From Limnobacter sp. 130 (GTDB lineage: Bacteria; Pseudomonadota; Gammaproteobacteria; Burkholderiales; Burkholderiaceae_B): a stretch of DNA of 64,000 bases. This document shows, piece by piece, positions 17,701-25,080 of the stretch. The stretch lies in assembly GCF_902506325.1 (NCBI RefSeq), contig NZ_LR732333.1, positions 186,001-250,000 on the forward strand. The letters run 5' to 3'. Positions within the stretch are counted from its first letter, which is position 1, and the number at the start of each line of letters is the position of its first letter. The notes under the pieces were generated by a model, which saw only the letters and a list, made by a program, of their open reading frames with translations, was not told where the DNA came from and did not search any database. The position numbers and the translations under genes were made by a program.

Positions 17701-18210
17701 TGTGCCTAATTCAACGTGAATGTATTCTGGCAGCTGCCCGGTAATGTCGCTGAGCAGGTCACTGTAGAAGCACAGTTGCACCAAAAATTTGGTTTTGGTG
17801 TGGTGTGAAAGTTTGGTGTCGGCTACTTCGTAAACCCAATGCCCAGTTGGGCTTTGCTTATTGGTACGAAGCAGAAAGTCGGCATGTCCAATATAGGTAC
17901 CACGGCGTAGGGTGGCTTGAAATACCACGTCTGCGCCGCTGTGAATAGCTTCCCTGGTTAGTCGAATTTTTTCGGCCAAGTCTTCTGCTTGAATGACAAC
18001 AACATTCAAGCCTTGTTCTTGAAGGGCCTTCAAATGCGCGGCCTCGTGCTCCAAACCTTTGTCCATGATCAGTCTCATGGATTCCGTCTCGGCGGTTTTC
18101 TCCATGGGGGTGTCAAGGTGGCAACGATCAAGCCAAGTGCGGTGTTTGCACTCGGCGAAGTAAGTTAGATCTGAAGCGGAAAACAGGATTTCCTGATTGC
18201 GTTTTTGCAA
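14776..18210 (-). CDS. RecB-like nuclease fused to an SF1 (Dna2/Nam7-type) helicase, TM0106 family
   Basis: This 1144-residue protein has an N-terminal RecB/Cas4-like nuclease part with SDLTYFAECKHRTWLD at the start, a metal-binding core (YEVADTKL) and a Cys cluster (CDLCNMCHWRDRC). A middle RNase H-like segment follows (DLFFDMEGDPMYPEGLEYLFG). The C-terminal helicase has Walker A GPPGTGKT near residue 758 and LFIDEAGQVA as motif II, with DKFQGQEAQ and SRAKSLAV late. NCBI calls the family TM0106 RecB-like putative nuclease. It probably processes DNA ends or branched DNA. The only usable start is a TTG at 18210, because a stop lies two codons upstream, and no Shine-Dalgarno is visible. Its base composition is closer to the core genome than that of the helicase operon. 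Confidence 0.8.
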   Translation of the reverse strand: MQKRNQEILFSASDLTYFAECKHRTWLDRCHLDTPMEKTAETESMRLIMDKGLEHEAAHLKALQEQGLNVVVIQAEDLAEKIRLTREAIHSGADVVFQATLRRGTYIGHADFLLRTNKQSPTGHWVYEVADTKLSHHTKTKFLVQLCFYSDLLSDITGQLPEYIHVELGTGRRDTYRVNDYFAYYSKLMADFERSLKVHAPTPATYPEPCDLCNMCHWRDRCNAQRLQDDHLSQVANITKTQIVKLASIGVATMKALAQVGDQAKVQGIQDPTLIRLVEQAALQVHEKETGEQLVKCLGDVQEGKGFERMPPPDEGDLFFDMEGDPMYPEGLEYLFGVYYFELGEAKFRAFWAHNRIEEGQAFSDFMNFVNNRLAQYPNAHIYHYAHYEKTALKRLMSVHGLHEDSVDNLLRHHKLVDLYKVVREGLRISKPSYSIKQVEKFYGTARTVAVTNAADSIVVYERWRHEQNPALLQSIEDYNFDDCKSTWELREWLLEQRPAHDTWFDKNRELHSKPLTEKQLEMAEQRAAKQAEHEAYLADLPSRLANSTYTGKLPEQYRQLLCHLIDFHKRAAKPAWWAIFERLEAEPEELLDDMEVIANLQFADKLVNGKMPRQSKWKFPEQEFKCKTGDGIKILDPDEMVSGTIHSIDEDNCELVISCARTPLKYAAHGQTMHVSVGAPFDTQIIADAVWRFVESEIDGDVEQSAVRQFLLRKPPGFFHKKAGDVLVQPEQECGQSTLQQTLDLVSNMNKSCLFVQGPPGTGKTYTGSHVIAELIRRGKKVAISSNSHKAINNLVERTAQVLEGMGHHYEGIKIRSKEDQEVNGYGLSNCQKKDLFEDETLSKQDAPDLLAGTAWLFSSWQLTGCFDYLFIDEAGQVATANTVAMGQCADNIVLLGDQMQLGQPIQGDHPGESGLSTLEYLLGHRATISADTGVFLDQSFRMHPIVCEYISKTFYEGRLSNAPQTEKQRLILSGPLADQFSATGVFCYPVVHDGNSQKCIEEAEVINGLYAELMRQTFVGSKGEELPMNTDEILVVAPYNAQVNLLKRVLPEGARVGTVDKFQGQEAQVVLVSMTTSNENHMPRYLEFLFSRNRLNVAISRAKSLAVVVMSPGLAEVGSEKPETLGLINTFIDLVNKNQITF

Positions 18211-18572
18211 GAGGGTCTATCGCCGAGTGAATAGGGTTTGGTGCCACGGCACAAATGTATTAATTCAATATTAATTGTATGTGGCCACTAGCTCACCAAG
18301 TGAGCCTTACTCACAGCTTGTAAATAAAGCTAACACACGCTAAAAAATGTTAACAACTGTTTCTCGCTTGTGTTTCAACCCGGCACTGTGATTTTTAGAT
18401 CGATCTTATGGCCACCGTTCTCAATAGGGCGATTTAAGTCTCAACCAGCGCCGAGTTTGCCGCTGTCAGTCAGGTCAACCCTACCGAACCTTTGTTTCTA
18501 TTTCCTGTTCTCGTGGGGGGGCTCCATTTGAAGGATATTTTCTTCGATTTTTCTGCTTCGGTGCTCTCAAGT

Positions 18573-18600
18573 TTTGTGCCGATCAACCGTTAAATATAAT
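18573..18600 (+). promoter_or_regulatory. Candidate promoter of the fimbrial operon
   Basis: A consensus TATAAT lies at 18595-18600, 36 bases before the first pilin gene, with a weak -35 (TTTGTG) 16 bases upstream. The whole stretch 18211-18636 has no gene. It also holds a 10-base palindrome (AGATCGATCT, 18397-18406); I see no known riboswitch in it. Confidence 0.45.
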
Positions 18601-18636
18601 GGCGGGTATTAGTTAACATTTTCGGGTGTAATTATC

Positions 18637-19146
18637 ATGAAATTTCGATCGACATTCGCGCAGCTTTTGGCTGTTGCAAGTTTGGGTCTAATCACTGGAA
18701 GTGCCATGGCGGCTACAGCCACAGGTAACTTGAACGTAAGTGCTGTTGTTGCGGATTACTGTGAGCTGGGCACTACTTCAGTCAGTTTGAACTTGGGCAG
18801 CTATGTGCCCACAGCTCAATCGTCAATGAGTGCAGCCATTCAAGTGCGTTGTACCGTGGGCACTGCAGCCAATGTTGGCTTGGGCTATGGTTCAAATGCC
18901 AGTGGTACTAACCGCCGATTAAAGCATGCCACCGACTCCACTGTTTTTCTAAGCTATGAATTGTACAAACCCGATGGCACAACCATTTGGCAGGCCCCAG
19001 GCGAAGCCGGTGTGGTGACTTTTACTGGCAATGGCAGTTCGCAAGGTTTCAATGTCACAGGAAAAATTCCTTCGAATCAATGGTCGATTAAAACAGGCAA
19101 TTACAGCGACACAGTGTTGATCACTGTGACTTTCCCGGAACCCTGA
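18637..19146 (+). CDS. Spore coat U domain pilin (major subunit candidate)
   Basis: The product is 169 residues with a Sec signal peptide ending in SAMA, about residue 25. The mature protein shows the spore coat protein U (SCPU) pattern: an early cysteine (DYCELG), NLNVSAVV, a second cysteine (VRCTVGTA), NRRLKHATDSTVFLSYELYKPDG and the closing KTGNYSDTVLITVTF. This is the fold of archaic chaperone-usher pilins such as CsuA/B. As the first gene of the operon pilin, chaperone, usher, pilin, it is probably the main shaft subunit. It is exported to the periplasm and assembled on the cell surface. A consensus -10 box lies just upstream. Confidence 0.85.
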   Translation: MKFRSTFAQLLAVASLGLITGSAMAATATGNLNVSAVVADYCELGTTSVSLNLGSYVPTAQSSMSAAIQVRCTVGTAANVGLGYGSNASGTNRRLKHATDSTVFLSYELYKPDGTTIWQAPGEAGVVTFTGNGSSQGFNVTGKIPSNQWSIKTGNYSDTVLITVTFPEP

Positions 19147-19156
19147 TTGTTTAGCC

Positions 19157-19582
19157 ATGAAATCAACACGCACCATTTTGATTGCAAGTGCCCTGTGTTT
19201 GTTTAGCACGGGGGCTGTTGCATTTGGTTTGTCGGTAAGTCCGACCGCAATCATGCTGGATAAAAAGAACTTGTTTGGCCATGTGGAGTTGACGAACACT
19301 TCGGGGTATTCAAAAACTTTTGCGCTTGAATACGAGAACCCTGATTTGGCGGCTTGTTTCAAGGTGTCACCCAGGCAAATTGTTATCGGACAAGGGCAAA
19401 CGCAGGTGGTGCGCTTGCAATACACGTGCACAGCCGACAGTCTGCCCGCTGACCCAATGGTTTATTTTGTTGAACAACCGCACGAGCAGCGTTCAGTGGT
19501 GCAGAACAGCCAATTGGATTTTCGCTTGCGCTTGGGGTTGAAGGTGAAGTTGCAGGCCAATCCCATTCAGTCCCTTTTCTAG
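19157..19582 (+). CDS. Short periplasmic pilus chaperone
   Basis: The ATG at 19157 begins a 141-residue protein with a signal peptide (ending near VAFG). The mature part, FGLSVSPTAIMLDKKNLFGHVELTNTS, followed by VSPRQIVIGQGQTQVVRLQYTC, is the Ig-like first domain of pilus chaperones (donor-strand complementation). The second domain is missing: usual chaperones are about 230-250 residues long. The gene lies between the pilin and the usher in the same operon, with 10 bases to the pilin and 12 to the usher. Whether the one-domain protein works alone or is a reduced lineage-specific form cannot be told here. No frameshift is seen at its end. Confidence 0.7.
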   Translation: MKSTRTILIASALCLFSTGAVAFGLSVSPTAIMLDKKNLFGHVELTNTSGYSKTFALEYENPDLAACFKVSPRQIVIGQGQTQVVRLQYTCTADSLPADPMVYFVEQPHEQRSVVQNSQLDFRLRLGLKVKLQANPIQSLF

Positions 19583-19594
19583 AAGGAATGCGCG

Positions 19595-21565
19595 GTGCGC
19601 CCGGTGATGTTGGCCTTGCGCAATTTTGGCGCATTGTTGTTGCTGTTGCCTTTGGTTGCGCACAGCACCGAATCACCATTGCTTGAAAATGAACTGCTTG
19701 AAATGCGGTACGCCGATGGTGTTAGCAAGCCTGTGAATGCGCAATGGGTGCGCGTGGCACAAAAGGCGGAGTGCGGGCAACTCACCCACAGGGTGCGAAC
19801 GGATACTGGTGAGGAATTGTGCGGCGCCTATTTGCCGGAGCGAATGGAGTTTCGACCCGCTGCGCACGCGAACGGTGCTGAACAGCAGATTGGTAAGGCC
19901 GAGTTTGAAGGTTATGCCTTGCCCAGCGATAAAACTGCTTTGCTGGGTTACCAAATTTTGTCGACGCCTGATGGCGTGAGCCTGGCCTATAGCTTGGTGG
20001 CCAGCCATGCACCTGGTGTGCAACTGGTAGCCAGCAAGGATGGGTCGGTGGCGCAGGGGCACATGGTGCTGTACGAGCTTGCCACTGAAACGCATGGCCC
20101 GAACACCAGCCTGTCGATCAAGCAGTTGCGTGTAGGTCAAATGGTGCTGGATTCTGGCCCCTTGGCCGCTGCACTGGGGCAAGGGTTTGAATGGCGCAAG
20201 TCCAATGGGTTGAATCAAAACAATGTGCAGGTATTCAATGGCCGATTGGTCAGTGAAACAGATTTGACCGTTCTGGTGAACAATGAAGCGCGAACCACTG
20301 TGGCCGCACGGCCTGGCGAGGTGTCGGTGTTTAATGTGCCGCTGTTTGAGGGCAACAACCAGGTTACCGTTATTTATCGAAACGAGAAAGGTGAATTGGT
20401 ACAAACCAGCCGCAATGTATTTTTTAGCCAAAACCTGTTGCCCAAGGGCAAGTGGCTGGGTTCTGCGGGTGTTTACCGGGACAATCGGCTTCAGCATTGG
20501 GCGGCGCAAGCTCAAATTGAACAGGGTGTTACCGAGCAGCTGACCCTGCAGGGTGGTGTGCGCATGAACATGAACCCAGACAGTGCGGTGACTGTTCGAA
20601 ACGGCGATGGTGTGCCGATCAAGCCTGAGAAACTTGAAAGTGCTGTTTCCATGCGCAGCTTCATGGCGGGTGGTTTTCTAAGTGCAGGTTTTCAGGGGCG
20701 AACTGCGTATGGGCCTGGTATTCAGCGCATGGGTTATGCACGGGGCACTACCTTGTTGTTTGCCGAACGCGCGAATGGGCCCGTTAAACTTGGTTTTAGT
20801 TTTGAGCCTTTCCAGGCCTTGCATGGCTTGCGGCTGGGGTATGCAAAGGCCATGCAGGGGTCTGAATATGAATTCACGGTGTCCAAGTCATTTCGAGCCG
20901 ATCAAATACGCGGTATGTTCATGAGCGTGTACTGCAAGTTCGGTGAAGACTCGGTTGGTGCCGACAGTAATTTTTGTGGGGTCAACGCCAATTTGTCCTT
21001 GGGACTTTCTCCCTTTTCCTCCCGGTATGGTCGCCAACCAGTCATGGCAGGTTTGTCGTATTCAAAAACAGATTTGAATGCGCAAGGGGCCACGTTGAAC
21101 CAGCAAAGCGTGAACGGTTTTATTCAAACCCGAGACAGTTATGCGCTTGTTTCCAAAGGTTTGAGTTTTGTTCGTTCACGCCATGATCTGGATCATTTTT
21201 CATTGGAAGGGCAGTACGACAGCAGCGGTAATTTGCTGGCAGGGGTGTCGGGTTTGGTGGGTTTGGACTATGGCAACAAGCCGCGAGTGATGGGTTTTCT
21301 ACCCAACGATCCGAGCCGACCAGGCGACGCGTTGGTGGCCATGGATGAAATACTTCCTGCCACAGAGCGTGGTTTCACTGCGGTACAAACCCGGATCAAC
21401 GGCCTGCTGAGCACGGGCGGTTTGAATGCTGGTGCCATTGTGGGTCAAAGCAACCAGATCCTTGTCAATCCGGAATCAGTCAGTATGGATTCTGATTTGC
21501 CCTCTTTGCGCCTCAAGATTTCGCCGGCCATTGCCGGAATTTATAAAGTGGGGTCAAAGCCATGA
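19595..21565 (+). CDS. Outer-membrane usher-like protein
   Basis: The GTG start has AAGGA seven bases upstream and gives 656 residues, shorter than the 750-850 of typical FimD/CsuD ushers. A signal peptide (LLLLLPLVAHS) is followed by an N-terminal region with a Cys pair (AECGQ...EELCGAYL), then barrel-like strands rich in aromatic and glycine residues (YGPGIQRMGYARGTTLLFAE). The stretch SDLTVLVNNEARTTVAARPGE...VPLFEGNNQVTVIYRNEKGEL fits the usher middle domain. The C-terminus ends in SPAIAGIYKV, a plug or last strand. Its place between chaperone and second pilin gives the assignment. The ATGA overlap with the next gene means translation is coupled. It could be a divergent usher subfamily. 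Confidence 0.65.
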   Translation: MRPVMLALRNFGALLLLLPLVAHSTESPLLENELLEMRYADGVSKPVNAQWVRVAQKAECGQLTHRVRTDTGEELCGAYLPERMEFRPAAHANGAEQQIGKAEFEGYALPSDKTALLGYQILSTPDGVSLAYSLVASHAPGVQLVASKDGSVAQGHMVLYELATETHGPNTSLSIKQLRVGQMVLDSGPLAAALGQGFEWRKSNGLNQNNVQVFNGRLVSETDLTVLVNNEARTTVAARPGEVSVFNVPLFEGNNQVTVIYRNEKGELVQTSRNVFFSQNLLPKGKWLGSAGVYRDNRLQHWAAQAQIEQGVTEQLTLQGGVRMNMNPDSAVTVRNGDGVPIKPEKLESAVSMRSFMAGGFLSAGFQGRTAYGPGIQRMGYARGTTLLFAERANGPVKLGFSFEPFQALHGLRLGYAKAMQGSEYEFTVSKSFRADQIRGMFMSVYCKFGEDSVGADSNFCGVNANLSLGLSPFSSRYGRQPVMAGLSYSKTDLNAQGATLNQQSVNGFIQTRDSYALVSKGLSFVRSRHDLDHFSLEGQYDSSGNLLAGVSGLVGLDYGNKPRVMGFLPNDPSRPGDALVAMDEILPATERGFTAVQTRINGLLSTGGLNAGAIVGQSNQILVNPESVSMDSDLPSLRLKISPAIAGIYKVGSKP

Positions 21566-22080
21566 AACCGCTCAAGGTCATGTTGTTGTTGGGGGCATTG
21601 TTGTGGGCCAACGCTGCAAGTGCTATTACCGTGATCGGTAGTTGCAACTTCACCCTGACTTCCATGCCAGGTTTGAGTTATTCCGTGGTGGCCCCTGCCC
21701 AAACTCAGGCGGCCAATTTGAACATTAATTGTTCTTCCGTATTGACTATTGTTGGGTCATATAACTACACGGTGAGCTATGGTGGCGGTGGAGCGGGCAA
21801 TGTAGCCAATCGCTCCATGCGGCATGCCAGCGTGCCCAGTTCTGTGTTGGGCTATACTTTGCGCCAAACCAGTGGCGCCAGCTCAACTTTGCTGGGTGAC
21901 GGCTCCGGCGGCACCAGTATGCAAACAGGGGCCCTGAACTGCCTGCTGGCTTTGCTGGGCAGTTGTTTGTCGGGTACCACACAGGTTAATTTGCCCAGTT
22001 GGCTGCATGTGCCCGCAAGGCAGTTCGTTCGCCCGGGGAATTATTCTGACACGGTCATTGTTACCGTGACTTTGAACTAA
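21562..22080 (+). CDS. Second spore coat U domain pilin (tip or minor subunit)
   Basis: This 172-residue protein starts at an ATG overlapping the usher stop. A signal peptide (LLLGALLWANAASA) precedes a mature part with the SCPU features: C near residue 28, VTVTLN ending, and GNYSDTVIVTVTL as in the first pilin. A hydrophobic insertion (LNCLLALLGSCLSG) with extra cysteines distinguishes it from the shaft subunit, so a tip adhesin or anchor is more likely. In Csu-type operons the last gene usually codes the tip protein, which supports this. No strong terminator follows: only a weak stem exists at 22089-22107, with no T run. Confidence 0.75.
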   Translation: MKPLKVMLLLGALLWANAASAITVIGSCNFTLTSMPGLSYSVVAPAQTQAANLNINCSSVLTIVGSYNYTVSYGGGGAGNVANRSMRHASVPSSVLGYTLRQTSGASSTLLGDGSGGTSMQTGALNCLLALLGSCLSGTTQVNLPSWLHVPARQFVRPGNYSDTVIVTVTLN

Positions 22081-22128
22081 TAATGTGGATCGGTTCCAAG
22101 AGGCCGATTGTCTTCCGGAGTGCAGAGT

Positions 22129-22452
22129 ATGTCTGACAAAGTGTCATTTCCCTTGCCGATGATTTCCAACGAAAAACCGCCCATCGCTTTCACCATGCCC
22201 GATCCCAAAAAGGCTGATGCTTTGGCGGCATCTCGTCCACCCGAGGTGAAAATAGCAGCGGATCGAGACGGTGCCAGTGTGGTGGTGTCTGTTTCAAGGC
22301 CCAGGGGCACCATGTTGTTGGACAGCACCACCCCGTTTGATGCAGACAAGGTGGAAATGATTCGCCGTCAGCTCAGCGAGGGTGGGTTAAAAATAGATGC
22401 CAACATTGTGGCCGACCGCATGATCAACGATCAAAAAGCGTTGCTGGGTTGA
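22129..22452 (+). CDS. flgM: FlgM-like anti-sigma-28 factor
   Basis: The ATG at 22129 has GGAG eight bases upstream and gives 107 residues. The N-terminal half looks disordered (rich in P, K, A), and the C-terminal third KVEMIRRQLSEGGLKIDANIVADRMI matches the FlgM helix pair that binds FliA. FlgM holds back sigma-28 until the hook is complete and is then exported through the flagellar pore. It stands alone here, without other flagellar genes, between the fimbrial operon and a convergent fic gene. Anti-sigma control of late flagellar or chemotaxis genes (the MCP genes of this window would be candidates) is inference from the family. Confidence 0.65.
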   Translation: MSDKVSFPLPMISNEKPPIAFTMPDPKKADALAASRPPEVKIAADRDGASVVVSVSRPRGTMLLDSTTPFDADKVEMIRRQLSEGGLKIDANIVADRMINDQKALLG

Positions 22453-22471
22453 AGCTGACAAGTTCGAGCCT

Positions 22472-23536
22472 TTAAACGCGCAGCAAATTCATGAGTGGTT
22501 CGAATGAGTAAAGAGCAGGTCTGCGGCCCGATGCTTCCTCAAGTGTATGGATGATTTTATTGTCTAGCAGGGCCCTGGTAAAGCGCGCAGCGGTGGGAAC
22601 CGGAATGCCGGCATTGCTTGTGAACCTGTTGTTTCTGAAGATTGGATTGGAGAAAACAAAGTCCAGTGCATTCATGCTCCACTTTGAAGACAGGGTGTCG
22701 GCAAAAACCTGTTTCATTTCTTCGTAAAGTGTTCTGATGTTTTCTGCAATGGTTAGGTTACGTATTGCTTGAGACTCCACAGCCGAGAGGAAAAACACAC
22801 ACCATTGGGTCCATTCACCCTTCGCTGACACCTGGCGCATGGTGTCGATGTACTCGTCTTTGTGGTCTTCAAAATAGCCGCTGATGTAGAAATGGGGTGC
22901 TGAAATAATTCCCGATTTCCACAGCATGAGGGTAATGAGCATGCGCCCGATTCTTCCATTTCCGTCGTTGAATGGGTGCAGTGATTCGAACTCGACATGA
23001 GTCAGTGCGGTTTTGATTAAAACCGGATCTTGGTTGTTGTTGATGTAGTCGAACAGTGTGTCGAGCCCAGCGAGGTAATTTTGCTCTGTTTTGAATTCGC
23101 CAGGTGATTTGGTGGCACCCCGCCCAAACGAAAGCAAACGCTGGTGAATTCCCTTGATCAAGGATTGCGAAATCGGATAGCCGTCGTTCAGTGCAGATTG
23201 CGCCGCTTTAAGCGCCCTTTGGTAAAGGATGGTTTCTATCACTTCAGACCGCACATTGCTTGCATTTTCGCTGTCGTCGGCGTGGTCTGCCTCGTAGCGT
23301 AAAATTTCATCCATGGTGCTGATGGTACCTTCCATGCGTGATGAAATCACAGCTTCCTGATTCCTCAGGGGGGCCAACAGTATTTCGCTGTTGTGCATGT
23401 TTTTAAGCATTTGATCGTATCGAGCCAATGCACTGGTGGCCTTAAGCAGCGCATCGATCATGTTCCCGTAGTTCAGCGGGCCCGGTGGGAATTGATCGTA
23501 GTGATAGTGCACTGCGTTACTTAAATTCAGATTCAT
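22472..23536 (-). CDS. Fic-domain AMP-transferase with auto-inhibitory motif
   Basis: A 354-residue protein from the ATG at 23536. The Fic core HPFNDGNGRIGR (187-198) is complete, so AMPylation of a target hydroxyl is expected. The N-terminal helix carries the class II inhibitory motif S-x-x-x-E-G (S65, E69, G70) that blocks ATP binding until relieved. The C-terminal 80 residues (RNNRFTSNAGIPVPTAARFTRALLDNKIIH and RPALYSFEPLMN) look like a winged-helix DNA-binding domain, as in many Fic_N proteins. The targets are unknown. It converges with flgM. Two inverted repeats with shared TGATA elements stand in its AT-rich upstream region, suggesting self-repression through that domain. No separate antitoxin gene is near. 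Confidence 0.85.
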   Translation of the reverse strand: MNLNLSNAVHYHYDQFPPGPLNYGNMIDALLKATSALARYDQMLKNMHNSEILLAPLRNQEAVISSRMEGTISTMDEILRYEADHADDSENASNVRSEVIETILYQRALKAAQSALNDGYPISQSLIKGIHQRLLSFGRGATKSPGEFKTEQNYLAGLDTLFDYINNNQDPVLIKTALTHVEFESLHPFNDGNGRIGRMLITLMLWKSGIISAPHFYISGYFEDHKDEYIDTMRQVSAKGEWTQWCVFFLSAVESQAIRNLTIAENIRTLYEEMKQVFADTLSSKWSMNALDFVFSNPIFRNNRFTSNAGIPVPTAARFTRALLDNKIIHTLEEASGRRPALYSFEPLMNLLRV

Positions 23537-23582
23537 GGTTAATTTGTGGGTTGATACTGAATTGCAAGGATAGGTAAATTAG

Positions 23583-23618
23583 TTTGAGTGTCAAATTTTC
23601 AAAGAAATGATACTCAAA
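23583..23618. promoter_or_regulatory. Inverted repeat upstream of fic
   Basis: Arms TTTGAGTGTCA and TGATACTCAAA match at 10 of 11 positions, with a 14-base AT-rich centre, 47 bases before the fic start. It is a candidate operator, perhaps for the Fic protein itself. Confidence 0.4.
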
Positions 23619-23658
23619 ATGGTTAGACGTTAATTTAGTTCCATCAAATCACGTTGTC

Positions 23659-23682
23659 TATCATTTTTATAAGAAAATGATA
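23659..23682. promoter_or_regulatory. Second inverted repeat upstream of fic
   Basis: A perfect 9-bp inverted repeat (TATCATTTT and AAAATGATA) with a 6-base centre. The 401-base gene-free stretch 23537-23937 in which it lies is very AT-rich and holds no credible ORF. Confidence 0.4.
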
Positions 23683-23902
23683 TGCAAATACGCTTGGGTT
23701 TTCTATTTTCAAGTCAAAAATACAGCAAAAATTGAAGAAAACTAAAAAATGTTCACTGAATATTGATTTCTTCCATTTTTTAAAAAAATACATAAAATCA
23801 ATAGCATATAAAAATAATTGGGTGTACAGTTGTACTCTTCTGACACTTTATTCTAGTTTTTTCACCAAAATTTCTTGCGAAAAACAGGCGTTTTTATGTA
23901 CA

Positions 23903-23924
23903 TTAGTGCACATCTGTTCACTAA
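23903..23924. promoter_or_regulatory. Near-perfect palindrome, TetR-type operator candidate
   Basis: TTAGTGCACA and TGTTCACTAA pair at 9 of 10 positions around a 2-base centre. It ends 13 bases before the ferredoxin-reductase start and lies between the likely -10 region and the ribosome site, so a bound repressor would block the reductase-desaturase operon. The shape recalls sites of fatty-acid desaturase repressors such as DesT/FabR. A shorter GTACA-GT-TGTAC repeat is at 23824-23835. Confidence 0.6.
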
Positions 23925-23937
23925 CGTGGAAAACGCA

Positions 23938-25050
23938 ATGAGAACCAACAGCCAACTGTCCAACAAAGTAGTCCGCGGACTCTCCAAAATTCTGGGTCAG
24001 GAATTCGTGACTTTCTGGCTTGAGCAAGCTGGCAGCACCCATTCTGCTGACCGTTGCCTGGCCGAGGTGGTGCGCATTGACCGTGAAACAGCCGATGCAG
24101 TCAGCCTGTGGTTGCGCCCCAATGCCTTGTTCAAGGGTTTTGAAGCCGGCCAGCACGTGAACCTGAGCGTCACGATTGATGGTGTGGTGCACACCCGCTC
24201 ATACAGCTTCAGCAATGCCCCCACTGAAAGCGGCCTGGTGCGCTTAACAATTAAGCAAACCCCAACCGGTTTGGTGTCGCGCTTCGTGGTGAACCAAATG
24301 GAAGTGGGTGCAGTGGTTGAACTCGGCGATGTATTCGGTGACATGACTCTTTCACATACGCAGCCGAATCTGGACACCGAGCGCCCCACCATGCTGTTGC
24401 TTGCAGCCGGTAGCGGCATTACACCCATGATCAGCCTGATTGAAACACTGGAAGCCCAAGGCTGGCCAGCCGATGTAACGCTGATGAGCTGGGCCCGCAA
24501 CCCCGAAGACGTGTTGTTCGACGAAATCCTGAAAGCAAAAGCCAACGAACACTTCAAGTATGTGCGTTTGCTGGAAAGCGGTGCCAACCTGGCTGAAGGT
24601 GATTTGGCCGGTCGCCCAAGCGCAGAGCAGTTTGCTGCCGTGGCATGCACCCTGGACAACACCGATGTGTATGCCTGCGGCCCCGATGGTTTTATGAGCG
24701 CACTGCGCGGCATTCTGGGCGATACGCCCAAGAGTTTCCATGCCGAGTCGTTCACGCCCATGGCGCTCGGCGTGGATGAAAACGCCGAGGTGAAAACATT
24801 CACTGTGACCCTGACCAAAAGCAATCGCATTCTTGAAGTGAGCAACAACAAGCCACTGCTGAAAGCGCTGCAAGAGCAGGGCATTAACCCACCGCACGGT
24901 TGTGGCATGGGCATTTGCAACACCTGTTCATGCGAAAAGCTGACAGGCACTACGCAAAACATGCAAAACAAATCGGTGTGCGGCACCAACAACACGGCGC
25001 TGCGTTTGTGTATCAACGCCGCCCAAGGCCCGGTTTCACTGGACCTGTAA
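23938..25050 (+). CDS. Ferredoxin reductase with 2Fe-2S domain (electron donor of the desaturase)
   Basis: The ATG at 23938 is preceded by GGAAA; the frame extends upstream to 23875, but that part covers the operator. The 370-residue protein has an FAD-binding barrel with HTRSYSFSNAP, an NAD(P)-binding domain with LLAAGSGITPMISLIE, and a C-terminal plant-type [2Fe-2S] domain with the C-x4-C-x2-C pattern in GCGMGICNTCSCEK and the last Cys in ALRLCINA. It is 30 bases before the fatty-acid desaturase gene. The pair resembles the mycobacterial Rv3230c/DesA3 couple, in which the reductase passes electrons from NAD(P)H to a membrane di-iron desaturase. Control is likely by the palindrome before it. 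Confidence 0.88.
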   Translation: MRTNSQLSNKVVRGLSKILGQEFVTFWLEQAGSTHSADRCLAEVVRIDRETADAVSLWLRPNALFKGFEAGQHVNLSVTIDGVVHTRSYSFSNAPTESGLVRLTIKQTPTGLVSRFVVNQMEVGAVVELGDVFGDMTLSHTQPNLDTERPTMLLLAAGSGITPMISLIETLEAQGWPADVTLMSWARNPEDVLFDEILKAKANEHFKYVRLLESGANLAEGDLAGRPSAEQFAAVACTLDNTDVYACGPDGFMSALRGILGDTPKSFHAESFTPMALGVDENAEVKTFTVTLTKSNRILEVSNNKPLLKALQEQGINPPHGCGMGICNTCSCEKLTGTTQNMQNKSVCGTNNTALRLCINAAQGPVSLDL

Positions 25051-25080
25051 AAGCAAAACTTAAAAATACTGGAGCAAATC

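Noticed and set aside
1-18210. BREX, DISARM or Dnd system in the defence island
   Set aside because: There is no PglZ, BrxL, DUF1998 or DndDE-like gene; DUF4007 plus ATPase plus PAPS-reductase-like order fits Ssp better.
22089-22107. ATCGG/CCGAT stem after the second pilin gene
   Set aside because: The stem is short and has no T run.
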